Program-made: the position numbers and the translations under genes
In this document: piece by piece, positions 44,150 to 56,336 of the stretch
How positions within the stretch are numbered: the first letter of the stretch is position 1
Layout: each line of letters begins with the position of its first letter
The notes under the pieces: generated by a model
What the model was told of the DNA's origin: nothing
Seen by the model: only the letters and a program-made list of their open reading frames with translations
The model's database searches: none
NCBI GenBank assembly: GCA_946902985.2
Contig: OX336396.1
Location: 235,864,297 to 235,928,296, forward strand
DNA length: 64,000 bases
DNA from: Meconema thalassinum
Taxonomy: Eukaryota > Arthropoda > Insecta > Orthoptera > Tettigoniidae
Direction of reading: 5' to 3'

Positions 44150-44940
44150 AAATAATGACTTGGACTAAACGATTTCTTCACTGGATTATGTATTCATTAT
44201 CAATCATTTCCGATAGATCTTCATTTGAGATGACATCCGGCCATCTTCGATTGATGATGCGTCTCAAGCAACGATTCAGCAAGACTTGCAGTTGGTCAGT
44301 AATCTTCTTGGTGACCTTCCAGGTTTCACAGCCATAAAGTAGGACGGACTTTACATTTGTGTTCAAAATTCGCAGCTTCGTCTTCCTACAGATGTTTCTG
44401 TTTCTCCACATGGGATACAGTTTAAAAAAAGGCCCCATTTGCGTTCCTGATGCGACTCTTAATGTCTTCTTCCGCTCCTACAGTTGCAGTGGCAATACTC
44501 CCAAGATAGAGGAAGGAGTCTACCTGATCTATGTCTTTATCGTATATAGACAATTTTCCATCAATCTGTGAGTTGGCCCTCATCTCTTTGGTCTTAGTTA
44601 TATTTATTCTAAGCCCTGCGGCCTCTGCCTCTTCATTCAACTGCTCTAACTTCTATTTTATATCATTGATCCTCTGGGCCAAAAGGCAGATGTCATCTGC
44701 AAACTCTAGGTCTTCTAATCTATCTTGCAAGCCCTACTGAATCCCTCTTTATTGATGTCTATTCACTCTTCTCATTACACTGTCCACCACAAGTAGGAAA
44801 AGTGTCCGAGGAAGAATGCAACCCCGTCGAACACCAGATGTCACGTTGCCATTATGCAAAACTTGACATCTATAGCCTTCATTCATGTCTTTTATAAGAT
44901 TTAGACTCCTTGAGTAGGATACAATGGTCATGTGGATAGA
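44150..44940 (-). pseudogene. LINE RT palm to C-terminal fragment
   Basis: Reading downward on the minus strand: a NGNVTSGVRRGCILPRTLFLL region, a stop or two, then EFADDICLLAQR with the catalytic FADD intact (about 44660-44710), then LNEEAEAAGLRINITKTKEMR, FLYLGSIAT and LLYGCETWKVTKKITDQLQVLLNRCLRRI. Stops at the NDIK/KLEQ junction and elsewhere, plus frame changes, disable it. The endonuclease and RT fingers are missing. RTE-like or jockey-like by motif style. Confidence 0.85.
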
Positions 44941-45394
44941 ACTAGAAGAAGTTCGTGTTTTAATCCCGAATTATGTTTTTAATCCTACAATAAGCAATTA
45001 GTGATCTAATAACTGGTGGTAGACAAATACGTTCCCGCTGGTCATGTGTAGCCTATTACAATGGAACAGAACTGACCAGAATAGCGACAGCCTTTGCTCA
45101 TAGCAGCGTCATAATTCGGCGGTTGGGCGCCGGAACGTCAAAGGCGTCCATGACAATGACCGAGTGAGCATGAGACCACACTGTGGTATGCAGCATTGTT
45201 CTGGACTCGAGTCAAACCGAGCAGCCTGTTCGAGCCTCGACCAGTCCATGGGGATTCTATATTGCCCTAGCACATTTCAAATAGCAATTTTAAACCTGAC
45301 GAATTTAACATTTCTTATTACTGTCAGTTGTCACTCTTCAGTCGGCCAATGTGAATTTGCCCAATGACTGGGAGAGGTACATTGTATATATTAG
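44941..45394. other. unassigned sequence
   Basis: No recognisable feature. Confidence 0.4.
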
Positions 45395-45529
45395 AGCAAG
45401 TAGTTCTGTGGAGGACTAAAGAGTCTGGTTTTCTTAAAAATTTAAGATTTATACCAATTCTTGACTTATATAGGCTACACCTATCTAGAATAATGACGAA
45501 ATTAATGATTTGTTCAAAATATACTTGAA

Positions 45530-46398
45530 TAATAATAATAATAATAATATAATAAATACAGCCCTTTAATCCCCTAAGGGTAATGGCCTCCTGTCTAGGC
45601 AGGGATTTTGCTCCATTACACTCATTAGGTGAGCAGTCCTAAAGAGTAGTGAGGTACCTAGTGGTGCACTTTTCTGGCATGTTAGTCTCTGTTCTTGAAT
45701 TGTTCTTATAGCTATTGATATATCTATTCCTAACCTAGTTACAGTATTCTCTATGTTATGTATTCTTGTTCTTATATCTATTATTTGAAAAATTGTTAAT
45801 GTTTCTAGCACGTTCACTTTATTTTTAGTAGAGTTTTAACTGTCCTCAATACATTATCGCTATTGTATTTATAGGTTCACTATGTTGCACTGAGTTGCTC
45901 CTTTCCTTTCCTCGCATATACTATGTTTTGAAAAGGAGCTTTTCTAGGGTCTTCCACTCTTGTCTGTCTCTTGCTCTTCTTGTCCATTGTGGTTCGGCAA
46001 ATTTCTTGAATGTGTCAGCCCAGCGTGTCCTCTGTCTTCCTACGTTTCTCCTACCGGTTCTGGGGTCCCTCATCGTTAGTCTGTGCGTCCACCTCCTATG
46101 TTCCATCCTCGCTACGTGGCCTCCCCATTTCCTTTTTAATCTGTCCGCTGTGTTGATGACGTCTTTAATACTGGTTCTTCTACGTATCTCCTCGTTCCTT
46201 ATTCTGTCTTTCAGCGTGATATTGAGGATTTTTCGTTCCATCCTGCGTTGGACTATCTGGAGCGTTTTTCTTTGCTGCGAGGTTAGTGACCATGTTTGGC
46301 ATCCATACAGCATTACTGGGATTACACATTTCTCTGGAACTTGTGTTTACAGACTTAGTTTCTGAGATTTATCTCCTAAAATGAATTTCAAGGATCAG
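45530..46398 (-). pseudogene. 5'-truncated LINE, 3' ORF end plus UTR and ATT tail
   Basis: An open frame of 130 codons (46313 to 45921) reads MLYGCQTWSLTSQQRKTLQ, MERKILNITLKDRIRNEEIRRRT, KWGGHVARMEHRRWTHRL and RWADTFKKFAEPQWTRRARDRQEW. This is the RT C-terminal tail. Beyond it about 390 bp of 3' UTR ends in an ATT microsatellite on the minus strand (45530-45551). ACTTGAA at 45523-45529 and 46399-46405 may be its target duplication. The ORF end is undamaged, so this is a fairly young truncated insertion, unlike the other LINE pieces. Confidence 0.8.
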
Positions 46399-46949
46399 AC
46401 TTGAAATATTGTATCAAAATAGAGCACTACAATTTTCTTAAAATACCGTAGTTTCTTTCTATAGATTCCGAGATACTCAGAGTCTACGGCTCTAAATCTT
46501 AGAGAGAGTTATCAGGTAGTTGGTTAGTGTGCTGCCTCTGAAAATCCGCACTATTTTATCCCTTATGCCATACACACAATATATAAAAATTGATAGTTTT
46601 CCATTAATGTTATGGATGTTACATGCAGTTAAACATTGAACCTATCAGCAAGGGTAGAATTATTTTGGCAACACTGACACGAATGGGTTGCACGAAATTA
46701 ATCTACAAATATATAGTTTACACACGTGTGCCAAATTGTGAGCTGTCTGCCTGCATGCATTGAGAATAGGGTTCAAAATCAAGCAGAGCATTTATCAACA
46801 GTTGGTACCCGTGATTACTTCAAACCTACACTGAGTTATATCTTTTGAGCGATGCATTACATACTCGTATACGAAATTTGGTTGAAATCCATTTGTTTGT
46901 ATGGAAGTTATAAGCAGTTAAAGTTGATCCTATACGCTTGCATAGAATT

Positions 46950-47222
46950 TTGTACTAGAAATGGTTGAAGAAAGAAGATTACAATGGTTTGGACATGTGA
47001 AAAGGATGCAGAATAGTAGAATTCCAAATTTAATGTCACATTGGCAAGCTGAAGGCAAACGGAAACGGGGCAAAGAGAAGCATGGCTACCAGAGGCAAAA
47101 CCGAGGAAGATGCTGAAGACCGAAAATTGAGGAGGAGTAGAGTATTTTCTCGATTAGCTCAGGACAGGGAGGCATGGAGGTCTGCGTCAAACCAGTCAAA
47201 AGACTGGAGACTCAAACAACAG
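46950..47222 (+). pseudogene. LINE 3' tail fragment
   Basis: Translation has VEERRLQWFGHVKRMQNSRIP, then WQAEGKRKRGKEKHGYQ, stops, then RLAQDREAWRSASNQSKDW, ending with the AACCAGTCAAAAGACTGGAG tail also seen at 1060-1110. Same LINE group as 1040-1329. A GAA microsatellite follows (47277-47309). Confidence 0.75.
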
Positions 47223-48024
47223 AGTATTTTGGGGTTGAAGGAAATCTAATGTATTGTAGGACATTCCTAATTGAGAAGAAGAAAGAAGAAGAAGAAGAAG
47301 AAGAAGAAGCATTATCTCTGACGATTTACCCCGAATATGTCTAATCTTGGACTTACAATTTGCTAAATTTGAAGTGTGTTCTGTACACGTAATCCAAGAT
47401 ATTGAATTTAGTGGTCAAAGGAGATTACTATAACCAGTTGGCAGCCCTGAATTTTATCCGTTGTATTTTCAATTTAAAATTACATAATATTAAATAATAA
47501 TGGTTTTGGTTTTGCAAATATATTTGATGACATTGATACTATCAATAATATGGCAGATTTTTCACCTGTATGATAAAATCAAATGGCCGACAATGCAGTT
47601 GTGAATCACATTAAACAATCCATTCAGATGCAAAAGCCGTATTAGAAAACGTTAAATTTAAATAGTAATTTTTACAGCCAATCCAGAACTGACAAATTTT
47701 AAATAATAAACGAACACGATCTTTTGTAGACTACTCAAGGAAATAAATTGAGATTGCTAAACAGGCTACGTAAGTATTTCGAAATTTCCCTCATTTCCCA
47801 CTAAAATGTACAAGTGCAGATAACGGGTTTTGTAAATGGACTACTCACGCACAAAATTTGGTTGAAACCTATTCGCTAGTATGGATGTTTCGTGCAGTAA
47901 TGCATTGAACCTATCAGCACGCATAGAATCATGTAAGCAACATTTCCATGTGTGAGTTACTCAAACATCAATCTCTAATATTGTGTTCTATATGTTAGCA
48001 AAATTTAGATATGTTTGCCTGCAT

Positions 48025-48646
48025 GAAGCCTCCGTGGCTTAGGCGGCAGCACGCCGCGTCGGCCTCTCACCGCTGGGTCCGTGGTTCCAATCCCGGTCAC
48101 TCCATGTGAGATCTGTGCTGGACAAAATGGAGGCAGACAGGTTTTTCTCCGGGTACTCCGGTTTTCCCTGTCAAAACTTCATTCCAGCAACACTCCCCAC
48201 TATCATTTCATTTCATCTGTCATTCATTTAATCCAGGCTGTTCCAGCCGAGTGGCTCGCTCGTGAGCAGTGGAGTACTCGCCGCCTTCCGTGAGTAAACC
48301 TGCAACATGCAATACAGCTCCGCTGTGGGGGGCTGCCGTCACTGCCCGGTGGATACATCAAGACTGGCAGGAAGCGCATTTACTTGTGTTATGACTTTCG
48401 CCCAGTGACGTATTGGCTATCACCCTCAGTCCCTCTCCAACCGTGCTCCGAGCATTACAGCTGAGTACTCGCGTGTACTCATACTCAAACTCATGGATTT
48501 GGAACAGCCTGAATCAATGCCCCAAAGGAGTGCGTCAGGCCTCGGCAGCCGGCACATTTCATATCCTCGCCGCTAGATAGGTGCTTCATTCATTCCATTC
48601 CTGACCCGGTCGGAGACTGGAAGCAGGCTGTGGAATTTCATTTTTC
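48025..48646 (+). mobile_element. SINE family F copy 2 (split by an inverted-repeat element)
   Basis: Flanked by AGATATGTTTGCCTGCAT (48007-48024) and AGATAAGTTTGCCTGCAT (48647-48664), an 18-bp duplication with one mismatch. The head has GCCTCCGTGGCTTAGGCGGC and box B GTGGTTCCAATCCCGG. Positions 48234-48511 are a later insertion. Confidence 0.9.
48234..48511. mobile_element. 278-bp inverted-repeat element in SINE F
   Basis: Left end CAGGCTGTTCCA, right end TGGAACAGCCTG after a short mismatch, so the TIR is about 12 bp. AATC flanks both sides (48230-48233 and 48512-48515). Comparison with the uninterrupted SINE copies confirms the exact boundaries. Near both ends are GAGTACTCG and GTACTCGCG words. 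Superfamily is uncertain; a 4-bp duplication is unusual for ends starting CAGG. Confidence 0.85.
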
Positions 48647-49185
48647 AGATAAGTTTGCCTGCATACTTTCTTATTTACTGGGACTATGGTTTAAAATTAT
48701 AGAGAGCATATATCAACAGTTGGCAGACCTGGCGACTGAATATATTCTTAGTTCCATCTCTTTAGGTACACAATGCGCATGCAGATGCAGAATTTGGTTG
48801 AGGTCCAATAGATCATATTCACGTTACATGTATTAAAACATTGAAACTATCAGCATGCGTAAAATCATGTTGGCAACACTACCATACATGCTCAAACTTA
48901 ATTCGAAATAGTATGATCTATATATGTGCCAATTTTGGAAGAAATCCATTTATTAGTATGGAAGTTACATGTGATTAAACATTAAACCTGTCAATTACCG
49001 TAGATTCTTGTCGTATATTGGTTACGCAAAATTAATGTACATTTGCAGGTACAGAGTGCGCCCCGATAAACACGGCAAGCTAAGCGGGCTGTGACAGGCG
49101 CAGATCGCGGGCGCGCGTACGCGGTTCAGCTGGTGGTGGCGCACTCCGCTGACTCATACCGTTAGTTCATACTAGAAAAAAGGAA

Positions 49186-49512
49186 CAGCCTCCGTGACTT
49201 AGGCGTCAGCACGCTGGCCTCTCACTGCTGGGTCCGTGGTTCAAATCTCTGTCACTCCATGTGGGATTTGTGCTGAAGAAAGTGGAGGCAGACAGGTTTT
49301 TCTCCGGGTACTCCTATTTTCCCTGTCAAAAATTCCATTCCAGCAACACTCTCAACTATCATTTCATTTCATCTGTAATTAATTTAATCATTGTCCCAGG
49401 GGAGAGCGACAGGCTTCGTTCAGGCACAATTCATATCCTCGTCGCTAGATGGGGCCTTCATTCATTCCATTCCCGACCTGGTCAGTCGACTGGAAGCAGG
49501 CTGTGGATTTAC
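49186..49512 (+). mobile_element. SINE family F copy 3
   Basis: Flanked by ACTAGAAAAAAGGAA (49171-49185) and ACTAGAAGAAGGAA (49513-49526). Same head and body as the other two copies, with CGTGGTTCAAATC as box B. Full-length and uninterrupted. Confidence 0.92.
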
Positions 49513-49526
49513 ACTAGAAGAAGGAA

Positions 49527-50001
49527 TGGGATACAAAATAAGAAGAAATAAATATATAACAGTAGTGCTCATGAACAATACATGTGTTTTTTTCAGGAGT
49601 GTTATTTACTTATTTATTATTCATATATTATTTTCATTGTACCTCCGCCTAGTCATTGGATAAAATTGCGTTCACCGACTGAAGAATTCAAAATGACAGC
49701 TTTTCTAACTGCCTTTCATGGCTCTTTGTTCTTCCAGGTCATTTAATCCTTATTCTTTGAGGGTTGATAACTTGTCTTTTCTTTGCCTTTCTTTCCATTT
49801 CATCTAATTTGCAAGTTAATAATAAAATGCGTAACGTATGCATTAATCATTTTGAAAATGGTAATAATGTCTGTGAAGGACCATGATTTTAACAAAAAAT
49901 CACACACACATTAAAATAACAAGTATGCATTATATGCTCATGAAATTCACTTTACAGCTGGATAGGACCTAGTACAACAATTAAATCTTATATATATATA
50001 T
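49527..50001. other. unassigned AT-rich sequence
   Basis: No feature; ends in a short TA run immediately before the LTR start. Confidence 0.4.
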
Positions 50002-51787
50002 TGTGCCCAAGTGGACACGGCTGACTGGCATCGAACCGGGGTCTTTATAAAGGAAAGACCAGGCCCATGGTTCTTCGAAGAATCGAACCATTTATCTCTG
50101 AGGGGGAACAGCCACAGTGAACCCGAGGAACAATGAGATAATGACAGTATATAATAATAATAGCTTAATTCCACGTCCAGAACGGGAATTTTAAACAATA
50201 TAAGTTGGAATATTGTATAAAATTGCAAGGCAGTATACGAATATGTTAGCGAGAGCTACAGAAAAGAGCCAGCTTGACATTTTGACAAAGCGGAGTTGAA
50301 AGTGGGCAGGGCAGATGTGACGCCAGCGCACTATTTCTTGGTGACAGTAGGGGAGAAGGCCGTATTTAACGACGAAGAAAATCCCCACTGGACAACACAG
50401 AACAGTAGAGAGGGGAGAGTCATCAAGACAAATTAATTAATTCCTACCAAATGAAGTATTCAAATGGAATGAGACTTACACCAAGAGACTTCTATTCGAA
50501 GAGCGGTAATTTAGGAGTAGTTGCACACCTAAATTAAAGCCTGTATGTGTTTTTGAGTTTATTCACACACGTACTGCGCGGGGGCACGGATAAGTCTCGT
50601 AGCCGAAGGGGATTCCCTCGGGTAGCGTCCTAACGCCATGGAAGAAAACAATTAATTATAATTAATTGGACGAAGGAATTGCCAGCACGCAAGTGAATTT
50701 GGAACCTCCATGAATAGACGAGCAAGAATCACACTTCACTTTGTCAGAAAACGCATTATTTAAGAAGAGGGTCGCTCCTGAAATTCGAGCGGACTACTTT
50801 TCGTCAGGTAGCTTTATATGAGAGATGAAGGAGGAGACAGTCAGTTCGTCTTGACTCAACTTGTGGAACGACATGCTGCTCGACCACGCAGGGAAAGTGC
50901 GCAAAATTTGTAAGTAGTGACGTTCAGTATCTTTGTGATGAAAAATGAAAGTCGCATCATGCAGCAAAATAAAACTAATTCTGCATTAAAATTATAAATA
51001 GTCTACAGCAGACGTATAAGCAGACAGTATACGCAACTAAATAATCAGTACAGCGTGGAGATATTTCAGGACGATTTTTACAGACAATGAACTTATCAAC
51101 GAGGAGTGTTACAATATTTAAAATAACACATATAATTGTAATGAACACTACAGTTTTACGGGAACCTGGAAGGCATCACAAGTATTTGTGATTTATGATT
51201 GAGCAACTTTGCAAGATAGAAGATAGAAGCTGTAGGAGACGGGAGATGAGCACACACACGCGAGATAGACTTTCGAAGGAGGCAGGCGGTTGTCAGAATT
51301 TAGCTGCGTCGCATCTCTGAAGTCAGGCAATTAGTGGAAATACAAGCAAGGATCCGTGGTTAAATTGTGTGTAAAGTTATGTTACAGTGATCATTAAAAG
51401 TGTTTATGTTTATATGTTAAAAGAAAAAAATGTGTGTTGTTTGAAAAGTGTAAAATGCCAGTATTGCAGGATATAATTACCATGTGCAAACCATATGCAA
51501 TGTGTCGTATGAAAAGTGTCGTGATGGCTTAAAAGTAAGCGAGATGGTGGCTAATTGCTGTCATGTTGGACTAACCCAGCAAGAATGATAAGTGAGTACC
51601 ACCCAAATATGTTAATATGATTTAATAGCTCACCATACAACAAATCATTTCCTCAAATATTAAGAATTAACAGTCATTTGGGTACGAGCTCACATCCCTC
51701 GTATTTTTATAAATATATGGCTTTGAGGATGATAAACTTACGACCATTTAGGCGTAAGACAATGATGAAAGTAACGGTAATGTTAAC

Positions 51788-51824
<37 letters not shown>

Positions 51825-54800
51825 TGCGACCCCACATGAACGGCACTGGCCAGAAGCACGTCGGTAACTCGATAACCAACGCTCTGCTTCACCAGAATGA
51901 GACGTGTACGGGGAGCGTGGATGGGCCAACTTACCTGTATTCAGGGGTCCGGGTCACTTCCGCAGCGAAATCACCTCCAGATGACATGTCCCAACAGAAG
52001 AGCACAAAAGGGGTGGAAGGAAGATGGAGAAGGGGACAACACACACAGGCTATTCAACAGACACCCCCCACTAACCGACAGAACTGCTGCCGGTGAAATA
52101 ATGCCATAACAGTAGTAAAAGGAAGAAAAAAGTTTAATTGTTAAAACTTCCACCAGAAAAGAGAACATGCATCAGGCAACATAAATTACAAATAAAACAA
52201 AACCTCAGCTAGAATTCTCACTGTAGAAAATAAAAAAAATTTAAGGCCGGTATCAATAAACAATAACCTGAGGTAAGAGTATGAAAAGCTACAACCCAAA
52301 TAAACACTAAATAAGCACCAGACATATTCCCAAACTGGACCATGAGGGCCTTGGAGAATCAAAAAACTAGTGCAAAATATTACCATAAATAAGGTAACGA
52401 AAGAATAACGAAGGAGTACCAAGAAAACTCCAAAAAAGGAAAACCAAAGGAAAATTTAAAACAAATAAGTTAACCAACCAACACCACCATGACCCAAGAA
52501 CGTGCACTTCAAAAAAAATACGCCAGAAAAGGAAGACCCACAATGCACTACAGACAACAAGTTACCATGGCGACCAAGAACAGTTGAAGTTACATCAGTA
52601 CGTAATTATGAGAAACGCGTAATTTACATTTTAAATAAAATCTTCTCCAGTGAGAAAACAGCTAGATATAAACAAACCCAAGGCACTACGAGATCAAATA
52701 GTTTTTTCAGGCAACGGATCAGACTAAAAACCGACCGACTAATAAACCAATTTAGGCCTAGTGTTAATAGATTCGTCTGGCAAGTACCATAATATTATAA
52801 GAAGAAAAAAAAATTGCTTTAGCCAGAAGCCAAATAATAAAATAAGAAGAAAAACAGTAGTGTTCCCCGGGCAAATATAGTTTAACAAAAATTTACATTT
52901 TCATAGGTGACATATCTATTCCAAGGTCAACCTTTCAGAACCAAAACAAACACTCAGTACACAATGCAAAACATGGAGCTCCAATAATTTAAAATAATAA
53001 CATGCCAAAACATACCTTTAGGGGAAACACAAATTTTTTAAACACTACTTAGATATCCTTAAAGGATTTATATCACAAAAAAAATTAAGAGGAGATGGCT
53101 TCCAGTCGCTGTCGAAGAGATGCACACCAAAAATCGCCTTTTTATTTTAAGGCCGAAGAAACTATTTACACGATTATTACAGATGATCGTTGCTCACTAA
53201 TATTTCAAGTATCATCCAATACTGGGATATATTCCCAAGTTAGCTTGGACGAGGGCAGATAACCTGAGGTAAGAGTATGAAAAGCTACAACCCAAATAAA
53301 CACTAAATAAGCAGAGCCCTCGCCCTGGTGAGATTCACAATATGCGAAGTTCTTTTCCCAGCAATCAGTCACAACTTATTATTCACAAGATGGCGAAGAA
53401 TCGCTCGTCAATTTCCGAACTGTCTTCATGTAAATAATATTGTCCAATCACGGAGCGACACCTCAAAACAACAATGTCATAAATAAGTTCATAATTTGGC
53501 GGTATCAAGAATACACTAGCATTTGTTTGATGACGAAGAATGTAATTGTCTTTCAATTATGTCATGCGTATAAAGAGTTTTATAAGGCGCAGCCCACACC
53601 ACCTAGCGGAGAGAAACAGGAACCACGTGCAGACTTTACAAGGTCCGACTGCCGCTACCATCTCGTGTTCAAAATGGGAAGCAAGTCACCAGGTGATCGT
53701 TTCAAATGTCGAGATGTTACGATCCAAGGGTATATACATGTTTGAAAGCGTAGGGACGTGCCCTTGCACGTATCAATAATAATAATCTCAGGTCAGTGTC
53801 AATAATAAATATGTAAATCGGCATATTGATGCCTATAGAACGTGCAAATCGTGTCATATCCATTGAAAGTACTGTGTTATTGTGAAAAGTGAGAAAGAGA
53901 GATAAAATAAGCGAGATAAAGAGAGTCTTTCAGTGTCATTGAAATGTTAGATAAATGTTTTACAATGTTAAATACTACATGGTTTTATTTGAGAGCCATT
54001 AAGGTAGTCACAATGTAAGTGCCAGTAAATTAATACTTGTTTTGGAGCTACGTAAAACCTTGGCTTATAAGAAAATATATGGAGGACAGGAGTGCTTTAG
54101 GAATTGAGTCATCTGAAAGAAATATTGTTTTAGCCGCGATCAGCGAGCATGTAACGTAGAATCCAGAGATTTGCGTCAATAAATTGCAGGGACCATCCAA
54201 GAATAGTTCGCGCGTTGACGAATCTAGTAGGCCAATCTTCGAATCTACGATGTGGTATCGCCTCAGAGCATACATGTGTATTCGCAACAGAGTTGGGGCA
54301 GAGCCTGTCTGTATCCCACTGTTAGCAGAGTCTTCGCTGCCAGGGAAAACCATTAGACACCCTAGGTACGCCAGTATAGTAATTGATCTGCCCTTAGAGG
54401 TAAGACAAAGGTTCTTCGAGTAGGAAACAGTTGATTTCCTCTAGATATATTCGTGCCCGTACAGTGAGATAACAGTTTGAAACTCAGCTAGTACGCGCAC
54501 AGAGCCACTGATTACGTCTATAGAACGGTGAAACTGTTTTGTGATCCATCCCTCGCTAAAAATACTAATTAGGGGCCGAAAAGAGCCCATTAAATACCAT
54601 AAGTGTAGGTATTAAATACTTAGATCGACTCAATTCATAATGACACAATCCAATCAGGTACCTCTAGCAAAGCTGCACCATTCAGTGAGCACATGGCCAA
54701 GTGTAATTGCAGGAAGTCGGTCAGGGTGGCAGGCAGAGGACACAGACCCGGCAGCCATCTTGAAGAGGGCGGTCCGTAACGAATCTTTTGTTCACACCAA

Positions 54801-55991
54801 GGGGAGTCAATTTGACCGGAGCCCTTTCTCTTTTCTTTTAAGATTGTGGTGGGACACTGAAGAATCTCGATATTTCGAAAAGTAATTGAAATATGCTTGA
54901 TATTATGGTATCAAATGAATGTATGTACTGTTTCCATGCGTATGGAACGTTGGATTGAAGTAATAGGATAAGATTTGGCCAAGTTACTGTCTGAGGACAA
55001 TTTTACTGCACCAAATAAATATATGCATTCTTGTAAAGAGTAATTACCCAGTTTATGCTAATTTATTCAGACGGGTAGCATAACTTAACGATATGACACG
55101 TTTGTAATGATAATTATGATACGACCAGACCCAGAAGATTGTTGTATGGTGAAGCTATAAAATTTCAATAAATATGTGCATTTAGGAGGGAAAGGTATAC
55201 CACTTCAGCGTTTGAAACTTATGGGAAAAGAAGACGATCTGCGTGGAAAAGCAACACATGTTAAGCAAGGCATAAGCTAATGAAATCAATGTTATTCAAG
55301 TAAATGTTCCGTTTCAAAACGGATAAATATTTAATAATTGCACATAAATGTCATTTGAATGTAATTTGTGTTGTGTTGTGATATGCAAATCTGTGTTAAA
55401 TTGTGCCACGTGAAGAACACTATGGACACTCGTAAATGTCGAAGAGTATCAACGTTAGGATATCGAGGATAGATATGGGTGCGGTAGAGCACCAGATTTT
55501 ATGAGAAGAGACTCACATATAATTTTGATTTTTGTTGTGGGAAGTAATTGTAATATTTTTGTGTTTTGTGTTGTGTTTTGCCATGAATTAATACCATTAA
55601 ATGATATATTTAGGAATTTGTTGTTTCTTTCATGTAGAGTAGTAACCTGACAGACTCAAATCCTGAATATGTGGTCGTATATTGGGTTGAACGCCCCATG
55701 CCTCGAAATACCGTGAACTAGCTGGAATACGAACACATGTTCCATATGATGACGCAAGGGTACATGGAGGACATGTTATTGTACTAGGATTGAGTCACAG
55801 GTACTACTAAAAGTCAGCCAAGGTATTAAATGGTAGAGACAAGAATAGCAGCAAAGCTAGGGTATATTAGGAAAGGCCGCGTCCAATAGTTGATAAGCTT
55901 CCACGTTCGAAATAAATTTGATGATCCTCCTTGAGACATTCGTAAATGTAAATTAATAATCGCCTCTTAACTCTATCATGTCGCTGATACA
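50002..55991 (+). repeat. 5' LTR of element 2 (3' boundary provisional)
   Basis: 50002 to about 51472 aligns with 62541-64000; beyond that the partner is off the window. The next CA followed directly by a TGG-initiated PBS-like sequence is at 55990-55991, which would make an LTR of about 6.0 kb. Either the LTR is extraordinarily long or it contains insertions. A TAA/AAT microsatellite (51790-51825) and a 55-bp exact direct repeat (52263-52317, 53259-53313) lie inside. Short ORFs here have no motif. Confidence 0.55.
52263..53313. repeat. exact 55-bp direct repeat bracketing 941 bp
   Basis: The 55-base sequence starting ATAACCTGAGGTAAGAGTAT occurs at 52263-52317 and 53259-53313 with no mismatch. 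It is far longer than a transposition target duplication. It may be a recent segmental rearrangement or an assembly join. Confidence 0.85.
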
Positions 55992-56009
55992 TGGTGCCAG
56001 TTGTAAACA
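55992..56009 (+). other. candidate primer binding site, element 2
   Basis: TGGTGCCAGTTGTAAACA follows CA directly. TGG fits tRNA 3' CCA pairing. The cognate tRNA is not identified. Confidence 0.45.
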
Positions 56010-56336
56010 CAGGTCACCATAGGCGCATGGTAATCCAACCTTTCACATTATCATGTTGCCCGTGAGTGGGGCAAAACATGGTAGGCACCCTCCTTTCCCA
56101 TTATTATAGCGCCCAGATGAACGTGGTGGCTTATGGGATTCAGAAAACCCCATAATAATTGTATGGTTTCCATGGGGGAAAACCAAAATAGTATTTTTTC
56201 CTCAAACTGAGTTTGAGTGATTGTGAGTCTTTTTAGGTTATACTCAGACATTAGACATTGTTGTCAGACGAGTGAATGTACAAACGGGTACGCGGGTCCA
56301 AACCCATTCCATAAGTGTTCACATCGCTCTGCTAAA

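Larger units (their letters stand above)
45395..49065 (-). repeat. family K repeat in reverse, broken by nested LINEs and SINEs
   Basis: Pieces at 45395-45529, 46399-46950, 47320-48024 and 48665-49060 contain TTGAACCTATCAGCA, TTGGTTGAAATCCATTTGTT and TGTTGGCAACACT phrases that are the reverse of the 290-bp units at 29850-31215. A LINE (45530-46398), a LINE tail (46950-47222) and SINE F copy 2 interrupt it, so family K is older than those insertions. Confidence 0.65.

Noticed and set aside
53440..54423. Short ORFs of 79-101 codons within the candidate LTR
   Set aside because: No motif, overlapping on both strands, and within the range expected by chance.
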